Below, one piece after another: positions 35,201 through 43,129 of a stretch of DNA of 64,000 bases. The DNA is from an uncultured Bacteroides sp. (GTDB lineage: Bacteria > Bacteroidota > Bacteroidia > Bacteroidales > Bacteroidaceae), in the NCBI RefSeq assembly GCF_900547205.1, contig NZ_URFY01000023.1, positions 3,637-67,636 of the forward strand, written 5' to 3'. Below the pieces are notes generated by a model. It was not told the origin of the DNA and made no database searches. It was given only the letters and a program-made list of their open reading frames with translations. Every line of letters starts with the position of its first letter. The stretch's first letter is position 1. The position numbers and the translations under genes are program-made.

Positions 35201-35936
35201 TTCGAACAGTGAACGTGAAATGGCTTATGCGCTTTATCTTGCCGGTTTTGATGTGAAAGACGTCACAATGACCGACCTTAGCAGTGGCCGTGAAACGTTG
35301 GAAGATGTTCATATGATTACGTATGTTGGCGGATTCTCCAACTCTGACGTATTAGGTTCAGCCAAAGGCTGGGCGGGCGGCTTCCTGTTCAATCCGAAAG
35401 CAAAAGAAGCACTTGATAAATTCTATGCCCGCGAAGATACTCTTTCACTTGGTATCTGCAACGGTTGCCAGCTTATGATTGAATTGGGACTTATCAATCC
35501 GGAACATAAGAAAAAAGCAAAAATGCTACATAATGAATCCCATAAGTTCGAATCAGAGTTCGTCACAGTGACAATTCCGACTAACCGCAGTGTCATGTTC
35601 GGCTCTTTAAGTGGCAGCAAGATTGGTGTTTGGGTGGCACATGGTGAAGGAAAGTTCTCACTTCCTTATGAGGCTGACAAATATAACATCGTTGCACAAT
35701 ACAACTATGATGAATATCCCGGCAATCCGAACGGTTCCGATTATTCAGTTGCTGCCTTGGCTAGTGCCGACGGACGTCATTTAGCAATGATGCCACATCC
35801 AGAACGTTCCATCTTCCCATGGAACAATGGTCATTATCCTATTGATCGCAAGAGCAGCGACCAAGTTACTCCATGGATTGAAGCATTTGTAAATGCACGC
35901 AAGTGGGTGGAAGAAAAAGTGCAATCAAATAGTTGA
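32223..35936 (+). CDS. purL: Phosphoribosylformylglycinamidine synthase (single-chain)
   Basis: A 1237-residue enzyme for the fourth step of purine synthesis: FGAR + Gln + ATP to FGAM. It is the large proteobacterial/eukaryotic-type single chain: an N-terminal PurS-like part, two AIR-synthase-type halves (NSEHCRHKIFGG, AETHNFPTTVEPFNGASTG, GGSVSSVDTGRYSSG, HDISAGGLITTLLEM) and a C-terminal glutamine amidotransferase (GICNGCQ with the likely nucleophile Cys1082, then MMPHPERS). It is monocistronic with a perfect -7 box and an upstream repeat array, and is followed by a palindromic repeat. Confidence 0.97.
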   Translation: MILFFRTPSKSVIAVESNHELISDESNKLCWLFGEAVMESEENLKGCFVGPRREMITPWSTNAVEITQNMGLEGISRIEEYFPVKSEKADHDPMLQRMYKGLDQNVFITNRQPEPIVYIEDLEVYNEQEGLALSKEEMDYLKKVENDLGRKLTDSEVFGFAQINSEHCRHKIFGGTFIIDGEEQESSLFQMIKKTTQENPNKIISAYKDNVAFAEGPVVEQFAPADHSKPDFFQVKDIKSVISLKAETHNFPTTVEPFNGASTGTGGEIRDRMGGGKGSWPIAGTAVYMTSYPRTDEGRQWEEILPVRKWLYQTPEQILIKASNGASDFGNKFGQPLICGSVLTFEHTENNEVYGYDKVIMLAGGVGYGTQRDCLKGAPEAGNKVVVIGGDNYRIGLGGGSVSSVDTGRYSSGIELNAVQRANAEMQKRANNVVRALCEEDVNPVVSIHDHGSAGHVNCLSELVEECGGLIDMSKLPIGDKTLSAKEIIANESQERMGLLIKEEAIEHVRKIAERERAPMYVVGETTGDHRFAFQQADGVRPFDLAVEQMFGSSPKTYMIDKTVERHYEMPKYELSKLHEYLTNVLQLEAVACKDWLTNKVDRSVTGKVARQQCQGELQLPLSDCGVVALDYRGEKGIATSIGHAPQAALANPAAGSILSVSEALTNLVWAPMAEGMDSISLSANWMWPCRSQEGEDARLYTAVKALSDFCCALQINVPTGKDSLSMTQKYPNGEKVISPGTVIVSAGGEVSDVKKVVSPVLVNNEKTTLYHIDFSFDELKLGGSAFAQSLGKVGDDVPCVQDAEYFRDAFLAVQELVNKGLILAGHDISAGGLITTLLEMCFANVEGGMEISLDKMKEQDIVKILFAENPGIVIQISDKHKDEVKKILEDAGVGFLKLGKPTDERHILVSKGDATYQFGIDYMRDVWYSSSYLLDRKQSMNGCAKKRFENYRMQPLEFAFMPEFKGKFSQYGIDPNRRTPTGIRAAVIREKGSNSEREMAYALYLAGFDVKDVTMTDLSSGRETLEDVHMITYVGGFSNSDVLGSAKGWAGGFLFNPKAKEALDKFYAREDTLSLGICNGCQLMIELGLINPEHKKKAKMLHNESHKFESEFVTVTIPTNRSVMFGSLSGSKIGVWVAHGEGKFSLPYEADKYNIVAQYNYDEYPGNPNGSDYSVAALASADGRHLAMMPHPERSIFPWNNGHYPIDRKSSDQVTPWIEAFVNARKWVEEKVQSNS

Positions 35937-35962
35937 TTGACTCTTACAGCATAATCTAAAAA

Positions 35963-36027
35963 TTAGGCACGGATTACGCGGATTTCACGATTTTAGTTAA
36001 TCGTCAATCCATGTAATCCGTGCCTAA
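35963..36027. repeat. Long dispersed palindrome (Bacteroides intergenic repeat), copy 1
   Basis: TTAGGCACGGATTAC (35963-35977) pairs perfectly with GTAATCCGTGCCTAA (36013-36027). Inside, GGATT/AATCC and ACGATT/AATCGT extend the hairpin almost to a 6-nt loop. It begins 26 nt after the purL stop. Its left arm matches copy 2 at 40851-40878 (reverse strand) at 25 of 28 positions. Confidence 0.85.
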
Positions 36028-36161
36028 AATATATTTATTTCACTATACCTTTATTCCTTTTATTAATACCGTGTTTCCTTCGGCAACTAGTAAATACCTA
36101 CAGTAGTACGACAAGCTCCATTCACACCTATATGAGAGCAAAGTTATCTTATCCCAAAATT

Positions 36162-36191
36162 TTGTATACTCAGAAATTCTTCTTAATTTTG
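36162..36191 (+). promoter_or_regulatory. Promoter of the HTCS-chromate transporter unit
   Basis: TTTG (36162-36165) and TAATTTTG (36184-36191) are separated by 18 bp, close to the 19-21 bp usual in Bacteroides. The ATG follows 53 nt downstream. Confidence 0.5.
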
Positions 36192-36244
36192 TCAAACTTT
36201 CCCCCTCAGAACAAGAACCAATAACCCTTAAAAGTCCTATTTAT

Positions 36245-39200
36245 ATGAGAAGATGGATATTTCTTTTATTATTGTTTCCTCTTGCTTGCATTGCCCAGAC
36301 TTATCAATATCTAGGCGTTGAGGACGGGTTAAGCAACCGACGAGTGTACTATATTCAAAAAGATAGAACCGGATATATGTGGTTTCTTACCCACGAAGGC
36401 ATCGACCGATACAACGGAAAAGAGTTTAAACAATATAAGCTGATGGATGGTGATGTCGAAGTAAACTCTCTATTAAACCTCAACTGGCTTTATATCGACC
36501 CGCAAGGTGTATTGTGGGAAATCGGCAAGAAAGGAAAAGTCTTCCGTTATGACGAGATTCACGATAGTTTCGAACTGGTTTACAAATTCCCATTAGAGAA
36601 CTTTCACGACCTGTCTACTCCCATCAGCTTCGCATGGCTCGACCACAGCGGTCACATCTGGCTATGCAATGAGAAAACCATCTACCTTTATGACACGAAA
36701 ACAGATCAAGCTACGCAGATCAAAAATAATATCAATGAAGAAATCAGCGACATCGCTCAAATAGACGACACTCATTTCTTCATCGGTACGGATATGGGCA
36801 TCCACTATGCGGAACTTAAAAAAGATACGTTAGAACTTATCCACTGCGACAAGTTGGAGAATGTAAAAGCGCAAATCGTCGATTTAAATTTCGATACCAT
36901 AAGCCGTAAACTGTTCATCGGAACTTTTCAACGTGGAGTAATGGTGTACGAGATGGATACCAAATCCGTGGTACAGCCCAAATACAGCCTGAGAGATATC
37001 AGTATCACACGATTCAAACCTCTGAATGACAAAGAACTGCTTATAGCTACCGACGGCGGAGGAGTGCACAAAATGAATGTTGATACCTACCGGATAGAGC
37101 CTTTTATCACGGCAGACTACAACAGCTATAACGGTATGAACGGCAGTAGCGTCAACGACATCTACATTGATGATGAAGAACGCATTTGGCTGGCTAACTA
37201 TCCGATTGGAATAACCATACAGAACAATCGTTATTCGGGTTATAAATGGATTAAACATTCCATAGGCAACAAACAATCTCTTATCAACGACCAGGTAAAT
37301 TCTATTATTGAAGATGGAGACGGAGACTTATGGTTCGCTACGAATAACGGAATCAGTATGCTTAATTCCAAAACCGGTGAATGGCGTTCATACCTCAGTT
37401 CTTTCGAAAACCCGCAAGATTATAAAAGTCATATCTATCTCACCGTGTGCGAAGTAGCTCCCGGCATTATCTGGGCAGGAGGATATTCTTCCGGTGCTTA
37501 CCAGATAGACAAAAGGACTTCCAAAGTGAGCTACTTTATGCCCGATTCATATACGCAAGGCTATATGCGACCGGATAAGTATATCCGCGATATCCGTGTA
37601 GACGCACAGGGCTATATCTGGTCCGGAGGATTCTACAATTTGAAGCGTATCAATCTGAAGACACAGGAGATACGGCTTTATCCCGGACTGAGCTCTATCA
37701 CTGCCATCCTGATAAGAAACGACAAAGAAATGTGGATAGGTACTGCCACCGGACTGTATCTGCTGGACAAAGAATCAGGAAAGTCCGAATCTATAAAGTT
37801 GCCAGTGGAATCGTCTTATATCTATTCCTTATATCAGGCTAAAAACGGTTCATTATATATAGGAACAAGCGGTTCCGGATTGCTAATCTACGATCCGGAC
37901 AAGAAACTATTCACCAACTACCACATAGGAAACTGCGCACTGATATCGAACAATATCTATACGATATTATCGGATGCCGACAACCAAATACTGATTAGTA
38001 CGGAAAGCGGACTGAGCAGCTTTTATCCCGAAGAGAAAAAGTTCTATAACTGGACGAAGGATATGGGACTGATGACTACGAACTACAATGCATTGTCGGG
38101 CACGCTGAGAAAAAATGGGCACTTCATCCTGGGAAGTTCAAAGGGAGCAGTTGAGTTTCATAAAGACATGAAGCTGCCCCGAACTTATTCCTCCAAAATG
38201 ATATTCAGTGACTTCAAGTTGTTCTATCAGACTATTTATCCCGGAGACAAGAATTCACCGTTGAAAGCAAGTATCAACGATACCAAAGAACTGCACTTGA
38301 AGTACAACCAAAATATATTTTCTCTTCAGGTATCTTCCATCAATTACGATTATCCCACCAACATTCTTTACTCATGGAAGCTGGAAGGTTTTTACGATGA
38401 ATGGAGCAAACCTGAAAATGAAAATACGATTCGATATACGAATCTTGCACCGGGGAAATATACATTGAAGGTGCGTGCCATCTCCAACGAGGAAAAACAG
38501 ATCATGCTGGAAGAAAGAAGCATCGACCTTATCATTGCTCAACCTTACTGGCTGACTGCATGGGCCATGTTGCTTTATGCCATCTTCCTTTTCTTCATTG
38601 CTTTCATCTCGCTGCGTATTCTGATTCTGAGAAAACAACGTAAAACATCTGATGATAAAATTCATTTCTTCATCAACACGGCACATGACATCCGCACGCC
38701 GTTGACGCTCATCAAAGCCCCTCTGGAAGATCTCCGCGAGAAGGAAGATTTGAGCAAAGATGGTATTTCTAACATGAATACCGCTCTGCGAAATGTAAAT
38801 GCCTTGCTACGTCTGACTACGAATCTTATCAATTTTGAAAGAGCGGACATATACTCTTCCGAGCTATATATTTCGGAGCACGAACTGAATACGTTTATGA
38901 GCGAGATATTCAATGCATTCCAGCAGTATGCCAACATTAAACATATCAATTTCACTTATGAAAGTAATTTCAGGTACTTAAATGTATGGTTTGACAAGGA
39001 GAAGATGGAATCTATCCTGAAAAACATCATTTCGAACGCACTGAAATATACTCCTGAGAATGGAAATGTTCAGGTGTTCGTTTCCGAGTCTGCGGATTCA
39101 TGGAGCGTTGAGGTGAAAGATACCGGAATCGGTATTCCTGCCAACGATCAAAATAAACTATTCAGGCTCCACTTCCGTGGCAGCAATACCGTCAATTCAA

Positions 39201-40255
39201 AAGTAACAGGTAGCGGCATCGGATTGATGCTCGTCTGGAAATTGGTACGACTTCATAAGGGAAAGATTAATCTGTCGAGTGTGGAGAATAAAGGTTCGGT
39301 GGTAAAGGTTACTTTCCCGAAAGACAACAAGCGATTCCGCAAGGCGCACTTGATTGCTCCGGGCAAACAACGGCAGGATATTAAAAATCCCAGTAGTACT
39401 CCTACTCCATCGCCCGAGATTTACGAGAATGTTCAGAAGAAGCTTGAGCCCAACCGCCAGAAAATCCTAATAGTGGAAGATAATGATGAATTGCGCAACT
39501 ATTTGTTGCAAACACTGGCTGAGGGATATATCGTTCAGACCTGCTCCAACGGAAAAGAGGCGCTGACGATTATTCCCGAATACAAACCAGACTTGGTTAT
39601 CTCGGATATCATGATGCCCGAAATGCGGGGAGATGAACTATGTGCTGCTATCAAAAACAATATCGAAACGTCGCACATCCCCGTCATCCTGCTGACTGCC
39701 TTGAATAATGAAAAAGATATTATGTCCGGGCTCCTGACTGGTGCCGACGAATATGTGGTGAAACCTTTTAATATAGGTATACTGAAAGCGACCATTGCTA
39801 ATCTGCTTGCCAACCGTGCACTGCTCCGTAGCAAATATGCCAATCTGGATTTGGATGAAGAAGAACAGGATGGCGAATGCATCAACTGCTCGCAGGATAT
39901 TGATTGGAAGTTCATCGCGGACATCAAGAAGCATGTAGAAGACAATATCGATAATCAGTCTCTGACGGTTGATGTAGTTTGCAGTCTGATGGGAATGAGC
40001 CGCACAAGCTTTTACAATAAACTCAGGGCATTGACCGATCAGGCACCGGGAGATTACATCCGGCTGATTCGCCTGAAACGGGCAATACAATTGCTGAAAG
40101 AAGGTACACACACTATAACAGAAATTGCAGAAATGACAGGGTTTAGCGATGCGAAGTACTTCCGTGAAGTTTTCAAGAAGCATTTCACCGTAAGCCCGAG
40201 TCAATACATCAAAGAAAAGAGAGCAAACAAGGAAGGAGGAGAAAAGAAAGAATGA
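36245..40255 (+). CDS. Hybrid two-component system sensor/regulator (HTCS), propeller type
   Basis: A 1336-residue one-protein signalling system. A signal peptide (about 1-18) leads a periplasmic two-component-regulator beta-propeller sensor (repeats such as GLSNRRVYYIQKDRTGYMWF; to about 690) and a Y_Y_Y domain. A membrane span lies at about 770-795. The kinase core has phospho-acceptor His814 (TAHDIRTPLTLI) and an ATPase domain (NALKYTPENG, DTGIGIP, GSGIGLML). A receiver follows with Asp1121 (VISDIMMPEM), then an AraC-type DNA-binding domain. HTCSs normally sense glycan fragments and control a neighbouring SusC/SusD locus, but none is here. Its stop overlaps the ATG of a chromate transporter (ATGA). 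Confidence 0.95.
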   Translation: MRRWIFLLLLFPLACIAQTYQYLGVEDGLSNRRVYYIQKDRTGYMWFLTHEGIDRYNGKEFKQYKLMDGDVEVNSLLNLNWLYIDPQGVLWEIGKKGKVFRYDEIHDSFELVYKFPLENFHDLSTPISFAWLDHSGHIWLCNEKTIYLYDTKTDQATQIKNNINEEISDIAQIDDTHFFIGTDMGIHYAELKKDTLELIHCDKLENVKAQIVDLNFDTISRKLFIGTFQRGVMVYEMDTKSVVQPKYSLRDISITRFKPLNDKELLIATDGGGVHKMNVDTYRIEPFITADYNSYNGMNGSSVNDIYIDDEERIWLANYPIGITIQNNRYSGYKWIKHSIGNKQSLINDQVNSIIEDGDGDLWFATNNGISMLNSKTGEWRSYLSSFENPQDYKSHIYLTVCEVAPGIIWAGGYSSGAYQIDKRTSKVSYFMPDSYTQGYMRPDKYIRDIRVDAQGYIWSGGFYNLKRINLKTQEIRLYPGLSSITAILIRNDKEMWIGTATGLYLLDKESGKSESIKLPVESSYIYSLYQAKNGSLYIGTSGSGLLIYDPDKKLFTNYHIGNCALISNNIYTILSDADNQILISTESGLSSFYPEEKKFYNWTKDMGLMTTNYNALSGTLRKNGHFILGSSKGAVEFHKDMKLPRTYSSKMIFSDFKLFYQTIYPGDKNSPLKASINDTKELHLKYNQNIFSLQVSSINYDYPTNILYSWKLEGFYDEWSKPENENTIRYTNLAPGKYTLKVRAISNEEKQIMLEERSIDLIIAQPYWLTAWAMLLYAIFLFFIAFISLRILILRKQRKTSDDKIHFFINTAHDIRTPLTLIKAPLEDLREKEDLSKDGISNMNTALRNVNALLRLTTNLINFERADIYSSELYISEHELNTFMSEIFNAFQQYANIKHINFTYESNFRYLNVWFDKEKMESILKNIISNALKYTPENGNVQVFVSESADSWSVEVKDTGIGIPANDQNKLFRLHFRGSNTVNSKVTGSGIGLMLVWKLVRLHKGKINLSSVENKGSVVKVTFPKDNKRFRKAHLIAPGKQRQDIKNPSSTPTPSPEIYENVQKKLEPNRQKILIVEDNDELRNYLLQTLAEGYIVQTCSNGKEALTIIPEYKPDLVISDIMMPEMRGDELCAAIKNNIETSHIPVILLTALNNEKDIMSGLLTGADEYVVKPFNIGILKATIANLLANRALLRSKYANLDLDEEEQDGECINCSQDIDWKFIADIKKHVEDNIDNQSLTVDVVCSLMGMSRTSFYNKLRALTDQAPGDYIRLIRLKRAIQLLKEGTHTITEIAEMTGFSDAKYFREVFKKHFTVSPSQYIKEKRANKEGGEKKE

Positions 40256-40794
40256 ACATTTATCTCGAATCATTTGGAATCTTTTTCAAAATAGGTGCTT
40301 TCACCATCGGTGGAGGATATGCGATGGTGCCGCTTATTGAAAATGAAATTGTTACTAAACGCAAGTGGATTGCACAGGAAGACTTTATGGATTTGCTGGC
40401 TATCTCTCAATCGGCTCCGGGTATTCTAGCGGTTAATATCTCTATCTTTATAGGATATAAGTTGCGCGGCATACGTGGAAGCATCGTCACGGCATTGGGA
40501 ACAGTGCTACCGTCATTTATTATAATATTGGCCATTGCCCTTTTCTTTCATAACTTCAAGGACAATCCGATAGTGGAACGCATCTTTAAAGGAATCCGCC
40601 CGGCAGTAGTAGCACTTATCGCAGCACCGACCTTCACGATGGGACGGTCGGCAAGAATCAACCGATACAACCTTTGGATTCCTGTGGTTTCGGCACTGTT
40701 AATCTGGTTGTTGGGTTTCTCGCCTATCTGGATTATCATTGCGGCAGGCTTGGGAGGCTTCATTTGGGGCAAACTTAAAAAAGTAGAGAATTGA
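40252..40794 (+). CDS. Chromate transporter, half-size (first of pair)
   Basis: A 180-residue membrane protein of the CHR family with the N-terminal signature FFKIGAFTIGGGYAMVPLIENE and about five to six hydrophobic spans. Short-chain ChrA proteins work as pairs encoded by adjacent genes. Known members export chromate; in gut anaerobes the natural anion may differ (inference). Its ATG lies inside the HTCS stop codon region (40252-40255), so translation is coupled to the regulator. Confidence 0.9.
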   Translation: MNIYLESFGIFFKIGAFTIGGGYAMVPLIENEIVTKRKWIAQEDFMDLLAISQSAPGILAVNISIFIGYKLRGIRGSIVTALGTVLPSFIIILAIALFFHNFKDNPIVERIFKGIRPAVVALIAAPTFTMGRSARINRYNLWIPVVSALLIWLLGFSPIWIIIAAGLGGFIWGKLKKVEN

Positions 40795-40801
40795 GGAGTC
40801 A

Positions 40802-40878
40802 CGGAATTACACGGATTAACACTGTTGTTTTACATTCATAATTCTAAAAACCGTGAAATCCGTGTAATCCGCGCCTAA
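40802..40878. repeat. Long dispersed palindrome, copy 2, between the chromate transporter genes
   Basis: CGGAATTACACGGATT (40802-40817) pairs with AATCCGTGTAATCCG (40857-40871) apart from one mismatch. The right arm 40851-40878 is the same repeat as the left arm of copy 1 (25 of 28 identical on the reverse strand). It starts 8 nt after the first transporter's stop. Confidence 0.8.
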
Positions 40879-40911
40879 ATATATTATATAAATGACATTA
40901 TTATTAATCGC

Positions 40912-41460
40912 ATGATTTATCTACAGTTATTCTATACGTTTTTTAAAATTGGACTTTTTGGTTTCGGGGGTGGCTATGCCATGCTTTCAATGATACAAGG
41001 TGAAGTGGTGACACGCTACGGATGGGTCAGTTCGCAGGAATTCACAGATATAGTCGCTATCAGCCAGATGACACCGGGACCTATTGGGATTAATACTGCT
41101 ACTTATGTGGGATTTACTTCTACAGGCAGCATTTGGGGCTCCATCATTGCTACATTTGCCGTAGTGCTCCCCTCTTTTATCTTAATGCTGACTATCAGTA
41201 AATTCTTCTTGAAATATCAGAAGCATCCAGTAGTAGAATCTATCTTTGCGGGATTGCGTCCGGCTGTTGTAGGATTATTGGCTTCTGCCGCATTGGTATT
41301 GATGAATGTAGAGAATTTCGGTTCGCCAACCAAGGACACCTATTCGTTCATCAGCAGTATCATTATCTTCGTAGTTGTTTTCATTGGAACCAGAAAATAC
41401 AAAGTGAATCCCATATTGATGATTATCGCTTGTGGCGTTGCTGGATTATTGCTTTATTGA
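40912..41460 (+). CDS. Chromate transporter, half-size (second of pair)
   Basis: A 182-residue CHR-family membrane protein with the signature FFKIGLFGFGGGYAMLSMIQGE and SQMTPGPIGINTATYVGF. It is homologous to the protein at 40252 and presumably its partner in a heterodimer. The two genes are 117 bp apart, separated by a palindromic repeat, so the second may be expressed at a different level. A perfect hairpin follows the stop. Confidence 0.9.
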   Translation: MIYLQLFYTFFKIGLFGFGGGYAMLSMIQGEVVTRYGWVSSQEFTDIVAISQMTPGPIGINTATYVGFTSTGSIWGSIIATFAVVLPSFILMLTISKFFLKYQKHPVVESIFAGLRPAVVGLLASAALVLMNVENFGSPTKDTYSFISSIIIFVVVFIGTRKYKVNPILMIIACGVAGLLLY

Positions 41461-41470
41461 GAAAGAATTT

Positions 41471-41510
41471 CGCCGTTGCCCAAAATCTGTATTTGATTCA
41501 GGCAACGGCG
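41471..41510. terminator. Hairpin between converging genes
   Basis: CGCCGTTGCC (41471-41480) and GGCAACGGCG (41501-41510) form a perfect 10-bp stem with a 20-nt loop, 10 nt after the second chromate transporter. The following sequence is T-poor, so termination strength is uncertain on either strand. Confidence 0.6.
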
Positions 41511-41555
41511 ATTATTATCAAGTCAGACTCACCAGGAAGGTGACTCTACATTATA

Positions 41556-43064
41556 CTACAGTTTCACTTTCTTACTTACTGATTTCGACTCATTATGAAG
41601 ACGATCTAACGCTGTCACTACATAACGGTATTTTGTCTTTCCCGTTTCATACGGAAGTTTGTAGAAAGGATTGCGCGTGATACCAACAATATGCGAAGGA
41701 TCATCAAGGTCTACCTTTTCTTTATTACCAAAACGATAAACAACATATTGAACGGCTTTATCCATCTCAGTCTTAGCCTTCGGAGCAGTCCAGAACAATA
41801 CATAACCATCTTCTGTCCACACTTTTTTCATCTTGCGCACTTTATCCGGTGCTTTATTGTCCATAAAGTCGAATACAGGAATCAACGCCGGATATTTATG
41901 ATATTCCGTCACCAAAGCATCACGATATCTTCCTTCATTCTCCACAACCGCTGCTGCATACCACTGGCAACTGCCTCCAATTGTCTGATAAGCGCGCTGC
42001 AAGGCCATCTTCTGGGGAAGCTGATTGATGGAAGGATTCTGTGGATCGGCGTGCTGAACCGTATTCATCACCGATTGCCCGATAAACAAAGGACGATTCT
42101 CGGAATGGGTAGCCCACCATTTTACCAACGTTTCATAATCGGCAGCCTTATGACCGATTTCCCAATAAATCTGGGGAATATTATAATCTATCCATCCTTC
42201 ACGAGCCCACAGCAACACGTCGGCATACAAATCATCATAATTCTGCAAACCATTCGTATTACTTCCTAAAGGGTCGCTCTTCTGATTCCGATAAATACCG
42301 AACGGACTGATACCGAACTTCACCCACGGCTTGATGCCGCGAATCGTTTCATGCAATTTCTTTATCAGAACGTTAACATTGCTACGACGCCAATCTGCCT
42401 TATTCGTGAAGCCACCACCGTAACGGGCAAAACTAGCATCGTCCGGAAAATCAACTCCTTTGATAGGATAAGGATAAAAGTAATCGTCCATATGGATAGC
42501 GTCGACGTCATAACGGGATACAATGTCCGTCACAATCTTACAAATATAATCGCGACTTTCGGGAAGTGCCGGGTCGAAATAGATCTGATCGCCATAAGTA
42601 ACAAACCATTCCGGATGCTCATGATATACGTGTGTAGGTGCCAATTGATTCTTCAGCGAAGTTTTCACCCGATATGGATTAATCCAAGCATGAAACTCCA
42701 TATTCCGCTTCTGGCATTCTTCTATCATAAACTGCATCGGGTCCCACACGGGAGTAGGCATTTGCCCCTGCGTTCCTGTCAGAAAACGGCTCCACGGTTC
42801 GTGCACGGAAGCATAGAGCGCATCTGCTTCGGGACGTACCTGAAAGATGATTGCATTGATGCCCGCTCCCTGAAGGGAGTTTAGTTGACTAATCAACATC
42901 TGTTTCAACCTCTCGGCAGGAATGCCTCGAAACTGACCGTTGACTGCTTGAATCCATGCCGCACGAAATTCACGTTTAGGGTATTTATTGCCTGACGGCA
43001 CCTGTGCCCTCACTCCCACAGTCAGAAGAAGAGCCAAAAGTAAAAGATAGTTTTTCAGATTCAT
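41556..43064 (-). CDS. GHL10/DUF187-family secreted glycoside hydrolase-like protein
   Basis: A 502-residue exported protein: signal peptide to about RAQ (residue 20), then a glycosylhydrolase-like 10 TIM barrel (REFRAAWIQAVNGQF, NAIIFQVRPEADALY, EFHAWINPYRV, VDAIHMDDYFYPYP with acidic residues, KFGISPFGIYRN) and a C-terminal fibronectin-like domain (about 405-502). E. coli DigH (YddW), of this family, cleaves peptide-free peptidoglycan strands, so a cell-wall role is plausible. The ATG at 43064 is fixed by a -7 box at 43096-43103, which excludes the earlier ATG at 43142. A paralogue lies at 50344. Confidence 0.9.
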   Translation of the reverse strand: MNLKNYLLLLALLLTVGVRAQVPSGNKYPKREFRAAWIQAVNGQFRGIPAERLKQMLISQLNSLQGAGINAIIFQVRPEADALYASVHEPWSRFLTGTQGQMPTPVWDPMQFMIEECQKRNMEFHAWINPYRVKTSLKNQLAPTHVYHEHPEWFVTYGDQIYFDPALPESRDYICKIVTDIVSRYDVDAIHMDDYFYPYPIKGVDFPDDASFARYGGGFTNKADWRRSNVNVLIKKLHETIRGIKPWVKFGISPFGIYRNQKSDPLGSNTNGLQNYDDLYADVLLWAREGWIDYNIPQIYWEIGHKAADYETLVKWWATHSENRPLFIGQSVMNTVQHADPQNPSINQLPQKMALQRAYQTIGGSCQWYAAAVVENEGRYRDALVTEYHKYPALIPVFDFMDNKAPDKVRKMKKVWTEDGYVLFWTAPKAKTEMDKAVQYVVYRFGNKEKVDLDDPSHIVGITRNPFYKLPYETGKTKYRYVVTALDRLHNESKSVSKKVKL

Positions 43065-43095
43065 AATGTTCTTTGGTCCAAATAGTAATGTGGTG

Positions 43096-43103
43096 CAAAG
43101 ATA
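43096..43103 (-). promoter_or_regulatory. -7 box of the GHL10 gene at 41556-43064
   Basis: TATCTTTG on the minus strand, 31 nt upstream of the ATG at 43064; it decides between the two candidate starts. Confidence 0.6.
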
Positions 43104-43129
43104 ATATAAGCAGATACTAACTCCAACTA

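Larger units (their letters stand above)
35937..36244. other. Intergenic region purL-HTCS
   Basis: 308 bp holding the palindromic repeat at 35963-36027 and the HTCS promoter at 36162-36191. No other gene or structure is seen. Confidence 0.5.
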
